Assembly (NCBI RefSeq): GCF_028281305.1
Contig: NZ_JANQKD010000127.1
Coordinates: forward strand, 18,724 to 82,723
Direction: 5' to 3'
Length of the DNA: 64,000 bases
DNA from: Pelagibius sp.
GTDB lineage: Bacteria; Pseudomonadota; Alphaproteobacteria; Kiloniellales; Kiloniellaceae
Part shown: positions 37,289-47,338 of the stretch, piece by piece
Layout: each line of letters starts with the position of its first letter
How positions within the stretch are numbered: the first letter of the stretch is position 1
Program-made: the position numbers and the translations under genes
The notes under the pieces: model-generated
What the model was told of the DNA's origin: nothing
What the model saw: only the letters and a program-made list of their open reading frames with translations
Databases searched by the model: none

Positions 37289-38491
37289 ATGACGGCTGAG
37301 CCGATCATCATCGGTTCCCAGACCGCCGGGCGCTACAAGTCCGCCTATGCGGTGGGCGATCCGGACGACGACAAGGCCTGGGGCAGCGTCGCCGCAGCCT
37401 GCGTGGAGGCCCTGGGCAGCCTGCCGGAGCGCGCCAACCTGGGGTTTGTCTATGCGACGGGGCCGCTCGCCGACGATCTGGGCAGCATCGTCACCTTTCT
37501 GCGCGAACGCTGCGGCATCGCCGACTGGGTCGGGACCGTGGGCGCGGGCGTCATGGCCTCAGGCGAGGAGATCTACGACCGACCGGCGCTTTCCATTCTG
37601 GTGGCGGCGCTGCCGGAGGACAGCTATCGCCTCTTTGCCCCCGTCACCGGCGGGCTGGAAGACTTCACCCGCGAGCACGGCGGCTGGGTGGCGGCGCACA
37701 AGCCGATCCTCGGCGTGGTGCACGGCGACCCGCGCAATCCGCTGATCGTCGATGTCGTCGAGGCGGTTTCCGAAGCCACCTCGGCCTTTCTGGTCGGCGG
37801 GCTGACCGTCGGCGAAGGCGAGGACTACCCACAGGTTTCGGGCTTACAGGTCCCGGGCGCACAGGTTTCGGGCGCGCTGGCGGCGGGCGGACTCTCGGGC
37901 GTCCTGTTCAGCTCGGAGCAGCTTGCGGTTGCCGGGCTCTCCCAGGGCTGCACGCCTATCGGCGAGCCTCACGAGGTGACCGAGATGGCAGGTGAAGGGG
38001 TCGTTGCCAGCCTCGACGGCCGTCCGGTGCTGGATGTCCTGCGCGAGGAGGTCGGCGAACTGCTGGCACGCGACCTGCGCCGCATCGGGGGGTACATTTA
38101 CGCCGCCCTGCCGATCGCTGGCAGCGATACCGGCGACTACCTGGTGCGCAACCTGATCGGCATGGATCTGGAGCGCCAGTGGCTGCAGATCGGCGCCGAC
38201 CTTTCCGTCGGCGACCGGCTCGGCTTTTGCCGGCGCGACCACGCTTCGGCGAAAGAAGACCTGCAACGCATGCTGCGCGATCTCAGCAACCGGGCCGGCG
38301 GCGCCCCGCGGGCGGCGCTTTATGTCTCCTGCGTGGCGCGGGGCCGCCACCTCTTCGGCACCCAGTCCGAGGAGTTGCGGTTGATCCGCGAGACGTTTGG
38401 GGATATCCCGCTCACGGGTTTCTTTGCCAACGGCGAAATCTCCAACAACCGCCTCTACGGCTACACCGGCGTGCTGACGCTGCTGCTCTAG
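37289..38491 (+). CDS. FIST domain signal-transduction-type protein
   Basis: 400 residues: FIST N-terminal domain (about 20-225; LGFVYATGPLADDLGSIVTFLRERCG) and FIST_C (about 235-395; YVSCVARGRHLFGTQSEELRLIRETFGDIPLTGFFANGEI). FIST modules are believed to bind small ligands such as amino acids in signalling proteins; no output domain is fused here. An in-frame 15-bp triple repeat (37831-37875) gives a QVSG/QVPGA loop. Stands 46 bases after the esterase gene on the same strand. Confidence 0.9.
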   Translation: MTAEPIIIGSQTAGRYKSAYAVGDPDDDKAWGSVAAACVEALGSLPERANLGFVYATGPLADDLGSIVTFLRERCGIADWVGTVGAGVMASGEEIYDRPALSILVAALPEDSYRLFAPVTGGLEDFTREHGGWVAAHKPILGVVHGDPRNPLIVDVVEAVSEATSAFLVGGLTVGEGEDYPQVSGLQVPGAQVSGALAAGGLSGVLFSSEQLAVAGLSQGCTPIGEPHEVTEMAGEGVVASLDGRPVLDVLREEVGELLARDLRRIGGYIYAALPIAGSDTGDYLVRNLIGMDLERQWLQIGADLSVGDRLGFCRRDHASAKEDLQRMLRDLSNRAGGAPRAALYVSCVARGRHLFGTQSEELRLIRETFGDIPLTGFFANGEISNNRLYGYTGVLTLLL

Positions 38492-38619
38492 AGACTTCCG
38501 GAGCATCCGCAGCGCAGCACCGGCAGAGCAGCATTGGCAGCGCCACACCGGCGAGCGGCCCCTGCGGGCCGGCGCCGGAGTGACATCCGACCTTCTGGGC
38601 ACCATTCAAGGGGGGACCA

Positions 38620-39663
38620 ATGGAATATCGGCAACTGGGACGCAGCGACATCAAGGTCAGCGCCGTCTGCCTCGGCACCATGACCTGGGGCATCCAGAAC
38701 ACCGAGGCCGAGGGCTTCGAGCAGATGGACTATGCCCTCGACCAGGGCATCAACTTCTTCGACACCGCCGAGATGTATCCCATCGCCCCCAAGGCCGACA
38801 CCTACGGGCGGACCGAGGAGATCATCGGCAACTGGTTCGCCGCCCGCGGCAACCGCGACAAGGTGGTGCTGGCGACCAAGATCGTCGGACCCAACAAGCA
38901 GCGCTTCCCCTACATCCGCGGCGGCGAAACCCGCTTCAACAAGCACCACATCACCGCCGCGGTGGACACCAGCCTGAAGCGCCTGAAGACCGACTACATC
39001 GATCTCTATCAGCTCCACTGGCCGGACCGCGCCACCAACGATTTCCGCGGTCTCGCCTACCACCACGATCCCCAGGCGGACGAGACCCCCGTCGAAGAAA
39101 CCCTGGAGGCCCTGGACGACGTGGTGAAGGCCGGGAAGGTGCGCACGGTGGGGCTCTCCAACGAGAACCCCTGGGGCGTCATGCGCTTCATCGTCGGCGC
39201 AGAGGTCGGCCGCGGGCCGCGGGCCGTTTCCGTCCAGAACCCCTACAGCCTGCTCAACCGCAGCTTCGAGACCCGGCTGGCGGAGGTGGCGATGCGCGAG
39301 CATTGCGGCCTGATGGCCTATGCGCCGCTGGCCGCCGGCACCCTCAGCGGCAAGTACCTGGACGGTCAGTGGCCGGAGGGCGCGCGGCGCACGCTCTGGC
39401 CGGACAACACCCGCTATCAGGGCCCGCAGGCCGACGCCGCCACCGCGGGCTACGTGCAGCTGGCCCGCGACCACGGAATGGATCCGGCCCATCTGGCTCA
39501 TGCCTTCGTGCTGTCTCGGCCCTTCGTCACCGCCTCCATCATCGGTGCCACGAAAATGGAACAGCTCAAGCTGGACATCGCGGCCAAGGATGTGGTTCTC
39601 AGTGACGAGGTCCTCAACGGCATCGAGGTCATCCACAAGAACTACACCTATCCCTGCCCATAA
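38620..39663 (+). CDS. Aldo/keto reductase (Tas-like)
   Basis: 347 residues, (beta/alpha)8 NADPH-dependent reductase. Catalytic tetrad visible: Asp and Tyr in NFFDTAEMYP, Lys in VLATKIVG, His in LYQLHWPDR. C-terminal RPFVTASIIGATKMEQLK region. It most resembles the Tas/YdjG branch, whose natural carbonyl substrates are not well defined. Ribosome-binding GGGGG precedes the ATG; upstream gene is FIST, 128 bases away. Confidence 0.93.
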   Translation: MEYRQLGRSDIKVSAVCLGTMTWGIQNTEAEGFEQMDYALDQGINFFDTAEMYPIAPKADTYGRTEEIIGNWFAARGNRDKVVLATKIVGPNKQRFPYIRGGETRFNKHHITAAVDTSLKRLKTDYIDLYQLHWPDRATNDFRGLAYHHDPQADETPVEETLEALDDVVKAGKVRTVGLSNENPWGVMRFIVGAEVGRGPRAVSVQNPYSLLNRSFETRLAEVAMREHCGLMAYAPLAAGTLSGKYLDGQWPEGARRTLWPDNTRYQGPQADAATAGYVQLARDHGMDPAHLAHAFVLSRPFVTASIIGATKMEQLKLDIAAKDVVLSDEVLNGIEVIHKNYTYPCP

Positions 39664-39758
39664 GTTGCGGGCGCCGGCTCGGGCCGCCGCCTGGGGACCC
39701 GCGGCCAGCCGATCTGGCTCCCGGGGCCCCGCCCATCCTGTGAAGGTCGTTCACGGCC

Positions 39759-40292
39759 ATGCGCTTGTTCGTCGCCCTGTCCCTGCCCGCCGATCTGCGT
39801 GACCGGCTTTGCGGCCTTTCTTCCGGTCTTCCCGGCGCGCGCTGGGTTGACCCGGCCAACCTGCACCTGACCCTGCGCTTCATCGGCGAGGTCGACGGCC
39901 ATGCCGCCGACGACGTGGACGCCGCGCTTTCCGGCATCCAGGGACCGCGCTTCACGCTGGCCCTGCGCGGCGTCGGCCAGTTCGGCGACGACCGCAAGCC
40001 GCGCTCGCTCTGGGTCGGGGTGGAGGCCAACGGCGCCCTGGAACGCCTCCAGGCGAAGATCGAAACGGCGTTGCAGCGCGCCGGCCTGGAGCCGGAAAAG
40101 CGCAAGTTCAAGCCCCACGTGACCCTGGCCCGCTTCAAGTCCAGCCCCGGCACGCGGCTGCAGGCCTATCTGGTGCAGCATGCCCTGTTCCGCGCCGAGC
40201 CCTTCGAGGTGCGGGACTTCACCCTCTACTCCAGCTACCTCGCCCACGAGGGCGCCATTTATTCCGCCGAGGCGGTCTACCCGTTGGCATGA
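39759..40292 (+). CDS. thpR: RNA 2',3'-cyclic phosphodiesterase
   Basis: 177 residues with the two HxT/x motifs of the 2H phosphoesterase superfamily: LHLTLRFIGE (residues about 30-39) and HVTLARFK (about 121-128). ThpR hydrolyses 2',3'-cyclic phosphate RNA ends to 2'-phosphates. Length is normal. Its stop overlaps the start of the nitrilase gene (ATGA). About 105 bases of its 3-prime end are repeated after the nitrilase gene at 41193-41299. Confidence 0.94.
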   Translation: MRLFVALSLPADLRDRLCGLSSGLPGARWVDPANLHLTLRFIGEVDGHAADDVDAALSGIQGPRFTLALRGVGQFGDDRKPRSLWVGVEANGALERLQAKIETALQRAGLEPEKRKFKPHVTLARFKSSPGTRLQAYLVQHALFRAEPFEVRDFTLYSSYLAHEGAIYSAEAVYPLA

Positions 40293-41137
40293 CCCCTCCG
40301 CGTCTCACCGTTGCGACGGCCCAGTTCGCGCTCACCGCCCGTCCGCTCATCAACGCGAAGCGGATGGCGGCCCTGATTCATCGCTCGGCAGAGGCGGGGG
40401 CGCAGGTGGCGCACTTCCCGGAATGCGCGCTCTCCGGTTATCCGCGTCAGCAACTGGAGAGCTGGCAGGGCTATGACTGGACGGCCTTGGAAGTGGCGCA
40501 GGATCTGGTGGCCCAAGCTTGCCGTGACGCCGGCCTTTGGGCGGTCTACGGTTCGGCCCAGCCTCTGGCCGATGCCGCCTTGCCACACAACTCGGTTTTC
40601 GTGGTTGCCCCCGACGGACAGGCCTGTGGCCGCTACGACAAACGCTGCTGTTCGCTGCGTGAACTGGATTACTTCACTCCCGGTGGCGGGCCTGCGATCA
40701 TTGAGATCGCCGGGTTGCGATGCGGTGTTCTGCTTTGCCTGGAGTGGTCGTTTCCGGAGCTCTGGCGCGCCTATGCGGATGCCGGGGTGGAATTGGTCTT
40801 TCTTTCTGCTTATGCCGCCGGCTTGCAGGGCAGACACCTGCATTCGGATGTCATTCCCCCGGTGTTGCAGGGCCATGCCTTCACCAACAGTCTGTTCATC
40901 AGCACGAGCAATGCCTGCAATCCCAGCCAGGCTTTTGCCAGTCATTGGGTCAAACGCTCAGGACGGCGTGGTTCGGCCTGCCGACGGCATCGTCCCGGCC
41001 TGACGGTCAATGCCGTCGCCGATGATCCGGAGAAGGACGCAGTCTATCGTCGGATCCGCGCGTTTCGGGCCGAGGCCTCCAGCGGGCGCCTCTATCGCAA
41101 CCTCCAGCGATCTGAGGCGAAGCTCAAGGACGAATAA
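40289..41137 (+). CDS. Carbon-nitrogen hydrolase (nitrilase superfamily)
   Basis: 282 residues. The nitrilase Glu-Lys-Cys triad is present: HFPECALSGYP (Glu), GRYDKRCC (Lys) and GVLLCLEWSFPE (Cys). Substrate unknown; members hydrolyse amides, nitriles or carbamoyl compounds. The region of residues 222-235 (WVKRSGRRGSACRRHRP) is oddly basic, and another frame there reads QDGVVRPADGIVP, so a local compensated frameshift is possible. The gene begins in a 4-base overlap with thpR and is flanked by the thpR 3-prime direct repeat. Confidence 0.84.
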   Translation: MTPPRLTVATAQFALTARPLINAKRMAALIHRSAEAGAQVAHFPECALSGYPRQQLESWQGYDWTALEVAQDLVAQACRDAGLWAVYGSAQPLADAALPHNSVFVVAPDGQACGRYDKRCCSLRELDYFTPGGGPAIIEIAGLRCGVLLCLEWSFPELWRAYADAGVELVFLSAYAAGLQGRHLHSDVIPPVLQGHAFTNSLFISTSNACNPSQAFASHWVKRSGRRGSACRRHRPGLTVNAVADDPEKDAVYRRIRAFRAEASSGRLYRNLQRSEAKLKDE

Positions 41138-41192
41138 GCTGAGCTCATCAGTCCGGTCAGCGGACTTCCGGTTTGGAAATGGGGCCTTCTCA

Positions 41193-41299
41193 TGCAGCAT
41201 GCCCTGTTCCGCGCCGGGCCCTTCGAGGTGCGCGACTTCACGCTTTGCTCCGGCTACCTCGCCCATGAGGGCGCGATCTCCGCCGGCGAAGCGGTCAGA
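41193..41299 (+). pseudogene. Duplicated fragment of the thpR 3-prime end
   Basis: About 105 bases are nearly identical to 40174-40280 (tail of thpR: the QHALFRAEPFEVRDFTLYSS... part), with roughly 85-90 percent identity by eye and an unchanged reading frame that ends shortly after. No start or catalytic motif remains, so it is a gene remnant. It makes a direct repeat around the nitrilase gene. Confidence 0.85.
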
Positions 41300-41407
41300 T
41301 CTCTTTCCTTAAAGATGAAAGCTGTGTCATTTCTCAATCAAGAGTAGATATACTAGGGATTCGGTCACAGCGATGCGCTAACCTGGGCATTCTAGTGTGC
41401 ATCCGGT

Positions 41408-41423
41408 CCAGGGGTGGATCACC
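41408..41423 (+). promoter_or_regulatory. Shared upstream motif of RTX-like gene A
   Basis: CCAGGGGTGGATCACC lies 127 bases before the ATG of the first RTX-like gene. Near-identical 16-base motifs precede genes B (44232) and C (47339). It may be a promoter element, an operator or an RNA leader feature. Confidence 0.5.
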
Positions 41424-41534
41424 GGTGTGCTGCCGCGCTTTGAGCGCTGGGAGAGGCGGCCGCCGGAAGCGCGTTGTGGGTTTTACCGCCGGAACACGTT
41501 GCGCGTTTCCATGCCAACCTGGAGACCCGACAGC

Positions 41535-43943
41535 ATGTCCTCAAATGACCATTCTCAGGATTTCGAAGTAGAAGCGCGTTCTGCGGATTACCGTTCGCAG
41601 AAGTTCGAACGAGATATGAGCAATGCGAGTGAATCGACCAGCCATTTTCTCCTCGAACTCCTCGAACGCGAAAAGCGTGGCGAGGACGACAGCGCCCGCG
41701 CCTCGGAGATGTTGGACGATGTCCAGAACCCGGTGCAGGTGTTCACCGCTTTGATTGAAGGAACCGACGGCAATGACTTCCTCGGTGAGGACACGGTCTT
41801 CGGCGACGTCGTTCTGAACGGTGGCGGCGACGACGTTCTCTACGGCTACGGCGGAACGGCCAATTTGATTTCCGGCGACGGCGCAGGCTTCGGCAGTGCG
41901 TTTGTCACTGATGGCGGCGACGATACTCTTTACGGCGGCGAGGGTGTGCTCTTCCTCGCCGGAGATGCTCTGGCACTTGATGGCGAGGCGGAGGTTTTCA
42001 CCGGTGGTGATGACCTCCTGTTCGGGGCCGATGAGGGCGATTACATCGCCGGCGAATCGCTGGCGTGGCAGGCTGCCGCGACGAGTGAGAACGGAGGTGA
42101 CGACCTCCTTTTCGGTTATGGTGGCAACGATACCATGTCCGGTGATGCGCTGGCGCAAGACGGTGACGGCTCCAGCGCTGATGGCGGTGACGATACCCTC
42201 CATGCTGGTGCCGGCAATGATCTTGTGGCCGGCGACACGCTGGGATTCAGCGATACCGTCTATGTCGTTGCGTCCTCGACCTTTGGCGGCCATGACCTGA
42301 TCTATGCCGGGGAAGGTGCCGACACTGTCTCAGGCGATGCTCTCGCAGACGGCCTCCCAAACGAGAGTTTTTCGGCCAATGGCGGCAACGACACCATCTT
42401 CGGCGGCGCGGGAAACGACAGCATGGCAGGCGATGCCATGGGCAGCAGCGACGGTGCCGGCGCGGTGGCTGTTTTGGGGGGCGACGACCTTCTCTACGGC
42501 GGGGAGGGTGACGATGCCGTATCCGGCGATGCGCAGGGTCATTTCATGGCCAATCCCTCGGACCTCGGGGGTAACGACACCCTCTATGGCGATGCCGGGG
42601 ATGACACCTTGACGGGCGATGTTGCCGGCATCGGTGATGTTGGCGGCGTTTCCAACAACGGTGGGAACGATGTGATCTATGGCGGTGACGACCAGGATCT
42701 CATCGCAGGCGATGCCTTTGGGTACTCGGAAATCAGCTTTGTGACCTCCTCGGCTACCTCCTCGGGCGGCGGAGACGATTCGCTCTACGGTGGCCTGGGT
42801 GCCGACACGATTGCCGGTGACACGCTGACGCGAACCGGATCTATCGCCGGCGGCTTCGCAACCGCCAATGATGGTGGCGACGATGTGATTGACGGCGGTG
42901 CCGGCAACGACCTGCTGTCCGGCGATGCTCTTGGCCTGATCGAAGAGGAGGCTATCTCCCAGAACGGCGGCAACGACTCCATCCTTGGAGGGGCTGGTGC
43001 GGACACGATTGCCGGCGACGCCTATGCTGAGGATGGCGCCGAAGCCAGTTCGGCAGACGGCGGCGACGATACGCTGAACGGCGGTTCGGGTAACGACCTG
43101 ATCTACGGAGATTCCAATGGTGTCGACCTTAACGGCGGTGCCGATCTGATCTATGGCGGCAGCGGCGAGGACTCGATCTATGGCGGTGGCGGCGCCGATC
43201 TGATCTATGGCGGAAACGATGCGGACTCGGTCTATGGCGACGACGACGACGATACGTTGATCGGCGGATTGGGCGACGACCAGATCGACGGCGGAGCCGG
43301 AGCAGATCTTATCGTTGCCGGAGCCGGCAACGATACGCTGACCGGCGGTTTGGGTAATGACCTGATCTACGGCGATTCCAACGGTGCCGAGCTCACCGGC
43401 GGTGCCGATGTGATCTTAGGCGGTGGTGGCGACGATACGCTGATCGGCGGGTTGGGCAGCGACCAGATCGACGGCGGAGCCGGGGCAGATGCTATCGATG
43501 CCGGAGCCGGCGGTGATTTTGTACTCTTCGACGCCGGTGATCAGGACCTTGTCGGCGGCCTGGTCAGTGGCGGCGAGAGCTATGACCGTCTCGTGATCCT
43601 GTCCACGGATGGAGAGAACGACACAGCTGACGGAACGCTCGACGGCATTGCCGATCTTTCGAGCCTGAACAACGTTTGGGCGGACTTCGAAGAGATCCGC
43701 ATGACCGATGGGTTGGGTGACGACGCGGTTGCCCTCGATGCGGCCGACATCCTTGCCATGACCAACGATGGTCTGTTGCTGATCGAGGGCGATGCCGGTG
43801 ATGCCGTGTACCTGCAAAGCAACTTGGCCACCGATTGGGAAGTCCAGAACGTGGGGGCCGCCTTTACCACCTACGTCAGCGACGGCGGCGCCCTGGCCGT
43901 GATCGAAAACGAGATCACGCTTCAGCTGAACACGGCGGTCTAG
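41535..43943 (+). CDS. RTX-like Gly/Asp-rich repeat protein A
   Basis: 802 residues, no signal peptide. N-terminal leader of about 85 residues (FLLELLEREKRGED helix; then GTDGNDFLGEDTVFGDVV). About 14 long repeats follow; each begins GG(D/N)D-x-(L/I)-YGG, includes a GxGxD-type calcium site and continues with (A/S)GDA(L/M) and a 10-16 residue insert. Classic short nonapeptides occupy about residues 525-655. The C-terminal domain (about 665-802) ends ENEITLQLNTAV, shared with B and C. Such proteins bind Ca2+ in beta-rolls and usually leave by type I secretion. Start at 41535 because GGAGA lies 10 bases upstream. Extracellular adhesin, matrix or S-layer-like role is inference. Confidence 0.82.
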   Translation: MSSNDHSQDFEVEARSADYRSQKFERDMSNASESTSHFLLELLEREKRGEDDSARASEMLDDVQNPVQVFTALIEGTDGNDFLGEDTVFGDVVLNGGGDDVLYGYGGTANLISGDGAGFGSAFVTDGGDDTLYGGEGVLFLAGDALALDGEAEVFTGGDDLLFGADEGDYIAGESLAWQAAATSENGGDDLLFGYGGNDTMSGDALAQDGDGSSADGGDDTLHAGAGNDLVAGDTLGFSDTVYVVASSTFGGHDLIYAGEGADTVSGDALADGLPNESFSANGGNDTIFGGAGNDSMAGDAMGSSDGAGAVAVLGGDDLLYGGEGDDAVSGDAQGHFMANPSDLGGNDTLYGDAGDDTLTGDVAGIGDVGGVSNNGGNDVIYGGDDQDLIAGDAFGYSEISFVTSSATSSGGGDDSLYGGLGADTIAGDTLTRTGSIAGGFATANDGGDDVIDGGAGNDLLSGDALGLIEEEAISQNGGNDSILGGAGADTIAGDAYAEDGAEASSADGGDDTLNGGSGNDLIYGDSNGVDLNGGADLIYGGSGEDSIYGGGGADLIYGGNDADSVYGDDDDDTLIGGLGDDQIDGGAGADLIVAGAGNDTLTGGLGNDLIYGDSNGAELTGGADVILGGGGDDTLIGGLGSDQIDGGAGADAIDAGAGGDFVLFDAGDQDLVGGLVSGGESYDRLVILSTDGENDTADGTLDGIADLSSLNNVWADFEEIRMTDGLGDDAVALDAADILAMTNDGLLLIEGDAGDAVYLQSNLATDWEVQNVGAAFTTYVSDGGALAVIENEITLQLNTAV

Positions 43944-43982
43944 AGAACACTGTCATGCAGAGCTTCTGAGCGTTTAGACAAT

Positions 43983-44012
43983 CCGGCCTCGAGGCTTATG
44001 CCTCGGGGCCGG
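43983..44012 (+). terminator. Hairpin after RTX-like gene A
   Basis: 13-bp stem CCGGCCTCGAGGC/GCCTCGGGGCCGG with one G-T wobble and a TTAT loop, followed by GTTTCCTT. It closely resembles the hairpin after gene B. Confidence 0.75.
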
Positions 44013-44060
44013 GTTTCCTTGCGCTCTTGCTGACGTGCTCCTGCCGGCGGCTGCAACGCC

Positions 44061-44118
44061 CCTGCCTCTCCCCCTGCCTCTTCCCCCCCTGCCTCTTCCC
44101 CCCTGCCTCTCCCCCTGA
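44061..44118. repeat. Pyrimidine-only tandem tract between RTX-like genes A and B
   Basis: Four CCTGCCTC cores at 44061, 44073, 44088 and 44102, joined by C/T runs. The plus strand is almost purely pyrimidine. Length variation by slippage is plausible. Confidence 0.85.
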
Positions 44119-44231
44119 CCTCCGGTCCAGGCATCACTACCACCAAAGCGCTGTGGTACTCCCAATGAGCCGCTCGGCAACGCGTCGTTCGATTGACGGC
44201 GCCGCGCGTTGACCCTATCTAAATTGCGATC

Positions 44232-44247
44232 CCAGGGGTGGTTCATT
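44232..44247 (+). promoter_or_regulatory. Shared upstream motif of RTX-like gene B
   Basis: CCAGGGGTGGTTCATT lies 88 bases before the ATG of the second RTX-like gene; compare gene A (41408) and gene C (47339, 89 bases before its ATG). Confidence 0.5.
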
Positions 44248-44319
44248 GGCGCAGTCCGGGAAACGCGCCAGCGGGAAAGCGCCCAATTGCGCTTCCTGTT
44301 CTGCCTGGAGATCGCTTTC

Positions 44320-47145
44320 ATGTCGGAGTTCCTGTCTCATCCGCCGGCGGCAAGCCGTCTGGAAGACCCTGCCGGTGGCCGTCCCTCCCAAGCGCTGGAG
44401 AACCTGGAAGTGAACCGCGGGCTCGCCGTCAAGAACGACGTCGGGAGCGACGCGGCGGCGCTGGCGTTTCTGGTGACCGAGAAGCAGACAGTCATCGATC
44501 TTTCGCTGTCCCCGGAGGCGCCTGACCTGACGCCGTTCCTTGATGCGATCATCGCACTCCCGATGCTGCCGATGGCCGACGACACAGTCACCGGCAGCGG
44601 CTTTGCCGACATCCTGGCCGGAGACGTCCTGGACGGCGGTGTCCTGGTTCTGAACGACGGTGAAGACCAACTGATCTATGGCAACGGCGGCGACGATCGT
44701 CTTGCCGGTGACGGCTGGGCCCTGGGCAGCGCCGCCGTGACTGACGGCGGCGACGATACGGTTTACGGCGGTGCGGACAACGACACTCTGTCCGGCGACG
44801 CCTTCGCCTTTTACTGGGAGGCCGAAGCCTTCTATGGCGGTGACGACGTCCTGGATGGCGGGGCGGGCTCGGATGCGGCTGCCGGCGATGCCTTGTCGGC
44901 GCTGGGCGACGCTTATGCCTTCTACGGCGGCGACGACGTGTTTTACGGCGGTCTTGGCAACGATACCCTGGCCGGTGATGCTCTGGCCTTGGACGGCGGC
45001 AGCGCAAACTCCGACTATGGCGGCGACGACCTGCTCTACGGCGGCGCCGGCGCCGGAGCTGTAATCGATACGATGTCCGGCGACGCCCTGGGCCTCGGCG
45101 ATGGATCGACCGGTTCTTCCCACGGCGGTGACGATACGATTTATAGCGGTACCGGCTTTTCCCTGGTCGCCGGCGATGCCCTCCACTCCGCTCTGCTCGG
45201 GATCGGCAATGCGCAGGGCAGCAACATCGCCACCTCCGACTACGGCGGTGCCGATCTGATCTACGGCAGCACCGACTTCCGAAGCACGATCGCCGGCGAT
45301 GTGTTGAGCGCCGGCGGCAACGGCGATGCCACCGCAACCTCCTTCTACGGCGGTGACGATACGATTGTCGGCGCCGGCACAGACACCATTAACGGCGATG
45401 CCTTCAGCGGCGACGTGCTGGGTTCGGGTCACGGCGACTTTGCATCGCACTATGGCGGCGATGATGTGATCCTGGCGCAGGGATCCGGCATCAAGTCGAT
45501 CGCCGGCGACAGCTATGCCTCCGCCCACGGCTCGGCGGTCTCGCATTACGGCGGCGACGATACGGTTCTCGTGACCGGAAGCGCCGTCGTCGCGGGGGAC
45601 GCTTATGCATCGCGCTTCAGCGGAGACGCCGTCTCGGAGACCGGCGGGCACGATCTGATCGAGGGCAGCGGTGCCGGCGAGCGGGCATTTGCCGGCGATG
45701 CGCTGGTTTACGGCACGGATGACCTTGCCTGGTCCGAGTATGGCGGCGACGACACCCTGGACGGCGGCGATGCAACGCTGCTTCACCTCGCCGGCGATGC
45801 CATGGCGCTGGGTTCGGTCAACTCAACATCTGTTGCCGCGTCGATCTACGGCGGAAACGACCGCATCTTCGGCAGTGCCGCCAGCAGCGTTTTTCTGGCT
45901 GGCGAGGTGCTCTCGCTCGGCACAAACCTCCTCATCGAGGACGCCTTGTCGATGGAGGGCGGTGACGACACGCTCTACGGTGGCGGCGGCAACGACATGG
46001 CTGCGATCGCCGGGGAGGCGATGGCGCTGGGTTCGAACGCCGATGCCGTCTCCTTCGACGGGGGCAGTGATCTCATCTACGGCGGCAATGCATCTCAGAA
46101 CCGACTTTCCGGCGATGTCTTGGCCGACAGCGGCGCTGCGCTTTCGAACGATGGCGGTGACGACACGCTCTACGACGGCAGCGGCAACAGCGCGATTGCC
46201 GGTGATGCGCTGGCGGCGGGCGGCGACGCCACCTCCACCGACGGCGGCAATGACTATGTCGAGGCCGGCACGGGTACGGATGCGCTGGCGGGCGATGCGA
46301 TGACGGAGCTGGGCGGAACCGCTCAATCCAACATCGGCGGCGATGACAGCCTTTATGGCGGCGGCGACGGCGACGTGATCGCCGGGGATGCGCTGGCCGA
46401 AGTCGGCGGCGATGCCCTGTCGACCGCCGGTGGCAACGATTACATCGATGGCGGCGAAGGCGACGATACGCTCAGCGGTGACGCCCTGGCGGTCGGCGGC
46501 GGCATGGCCTCCTCGACCCTGGGCGGAGACGACACGCTTTATGGCGGCGAAGGCGACGACCTGATTTTCGGCGACTCCAACGGCGAAGACACTTTCGGCG
46601 GCGCTGATCTGCTGTTCGGCGGCAGTGGCAACGACACGCTCAACGGCAACGGTGGCGACGATGCCCTCGACGGCGGCGCCGGGGTCGACCGCATCTTCGG
46701 TGGGGCTGGAAACGACAGCATCGTCTTCGATGCCGACGACCACAACGGCGGCCCGGGCGGTGCGGTGGACGGCGGCGAGGATACAGACACCCTGGTCCTT
46801 GATCTCACCTTTGCGCATGACAGTGAAGACGGCACCATCGACGGCATCGTCGACCTCTCCGAGCTGGAGAACGTCTGGTCCGGCTTCGAGCGGGTCGACA
46901 TGACCGACGGCGCGGGGGACGATGCGCTGGCCCTGGATGCGGATGACATCCTCTCCATGACCGGCGACGGTGTCCTCGAGATCTTCGGCGATGCCGGCGA
47001 TGCGGTGCATCTGCAGAGCGCTGCGGCCGGAGACTGGGAGGTGCAAGGAGCCTCGGGCGGCGGCATCACGACTTATGTCAACGATGCCGGTGTTCAGGTC
47101 TCCATCGACGACGACATCACGGTGTTGCTGAACACGACGGTCTAG
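44320..47145 (+). CDS. RTX-like Gly/Asp-rich repeat protein B
   Basis: 941 residues, no signal peptide. A leader of about 100 residues is unlike A and C, although [14 protein letters not shown] and a Pro-rich bridge precede the repeats. About 19 long repeats of the same GG(D/N)D...GDA(L/M) pattern as A, here more degenerate, with inserts up to 25 residues, then a short classic nonapeptide block and the shared C-terminal domain (about 825-941; [37 protein letters not shown]). The start before SEFLSH has a GGAG about 10 bases upstream; an extension to 44209 would swallow the shared motif and is rejected. Largest of the three paralogues. Confidence 0.82.
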   Translation: MSEFLSHPPAASRLEDPAGGRPSQALENLEVNRGLAVKNDVGSDAAALAFLVTEKQTVIDLSLSPEAPDLTPFLDAIIALPMLPMADDTVTGSGFADILAGDVLDGGVLVLNDGEDQLIYGNGGDDRLAGDGWALGSAAVTDGGDDTVYGGADNDTLSGDAFAFYWEAEAFYGGDDVLDGGAGSDAAAGDALSALGDAYAFYGGDDVFYGGLGNDTLAGDALALDGGSANSDYGGDDLLYGGAGAGAVIDTMSGDALGLGDGSTGSSHGGDDTIYSGTGFSLVAGDALHSALLGIGNAQGSNIATSDYGGADLIYGSTDFRSTIAGDVLSAGGNGDATATSFYGGDDTIVGAGTDTINGDAFSGDVLGSGHGDFASHYGGDDVILAQGSGIKSIAGDSYASAHGSAVSHYGGDDTVLVTGSAVVAGDAYASRFSGDAVSETGGHDLIEGSGAGERAFAGDALVYGTDDLAWSEYGGDDTLDGGDATLLHLAGDAMALGSVNSTSVAASIYGGNDRIFGSAASSVFLAGEVLSLGTNLLIEDALSMEGGDDTLYGGGGNDMAAIAGEAMALGSNADAVSFDGGSDLIYGGNASQNRLSGDVLADSGAALSNDGGDDTLYDGSGNSAIAGDALAAGGDATSTDGGNDYVEAGTGTDALAGDAMTELGGTAQSNIGGDDSLYGGGDGDVIAGDALAEVGGDALSTAGGNDYIDGGEGDDTLSGDALAVGGGMASSTLGGDDTLYGGEGDDLIFGDSNGEDTFGGADLLFGGSGNDTLNGNGGDDALDGGAGVDRIFGGAGNDSIVFDADDHNGGPGGAVDGGEDTDTLVLDLTFAHDSEDGTIDGIVDLSELENVWSGFERVDMTDGAGDDALALDADDILSMTGDGVLEIFGDAGDAVHLQSAAAGDWEVQGASGGGITTYVNDAGVQVSIDDDITVLLNTTV

Positions 47146-47164
47146 TTTGGGGAGACCGCTGACA

Positions 47165-47200
47165 ACCCGGCCCCGAGGCCTGTACATCGGGGCCGGGTTC
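47165..47200 (+). terminator. Rho-independent terminator after RTX-like gene B
   Basis: Perfect 13-bp stem AACCCGGCCCCGA/TCGGGGCCGGGTT, 10-base loop, followed by CGTTTTGG. Twenty bases after the stop codon. Confidence 0.8.
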
Positions 47201-47338
47201 GTTTTGGTCTTCATCGTCGGCGCCTGGATCACCCGTCCGTTGGCTCTGCCGGTACAAAGCCGCTACCCCCAAAGATCCGGCCGCCGCTCCGCTCTCCCCT
47301 TGATGTCAATTCGCAGCAAGACTATTCATCCAGAGGTT

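Noticed and set aside
44215..45786. 523-codon minus-strand frame opposite RTX-like gene B
   Set aside because: Results from the repetitive DNA of gene B and has no motif; the plus strand has repeats, a start with ribosome-binding site and a terminator.
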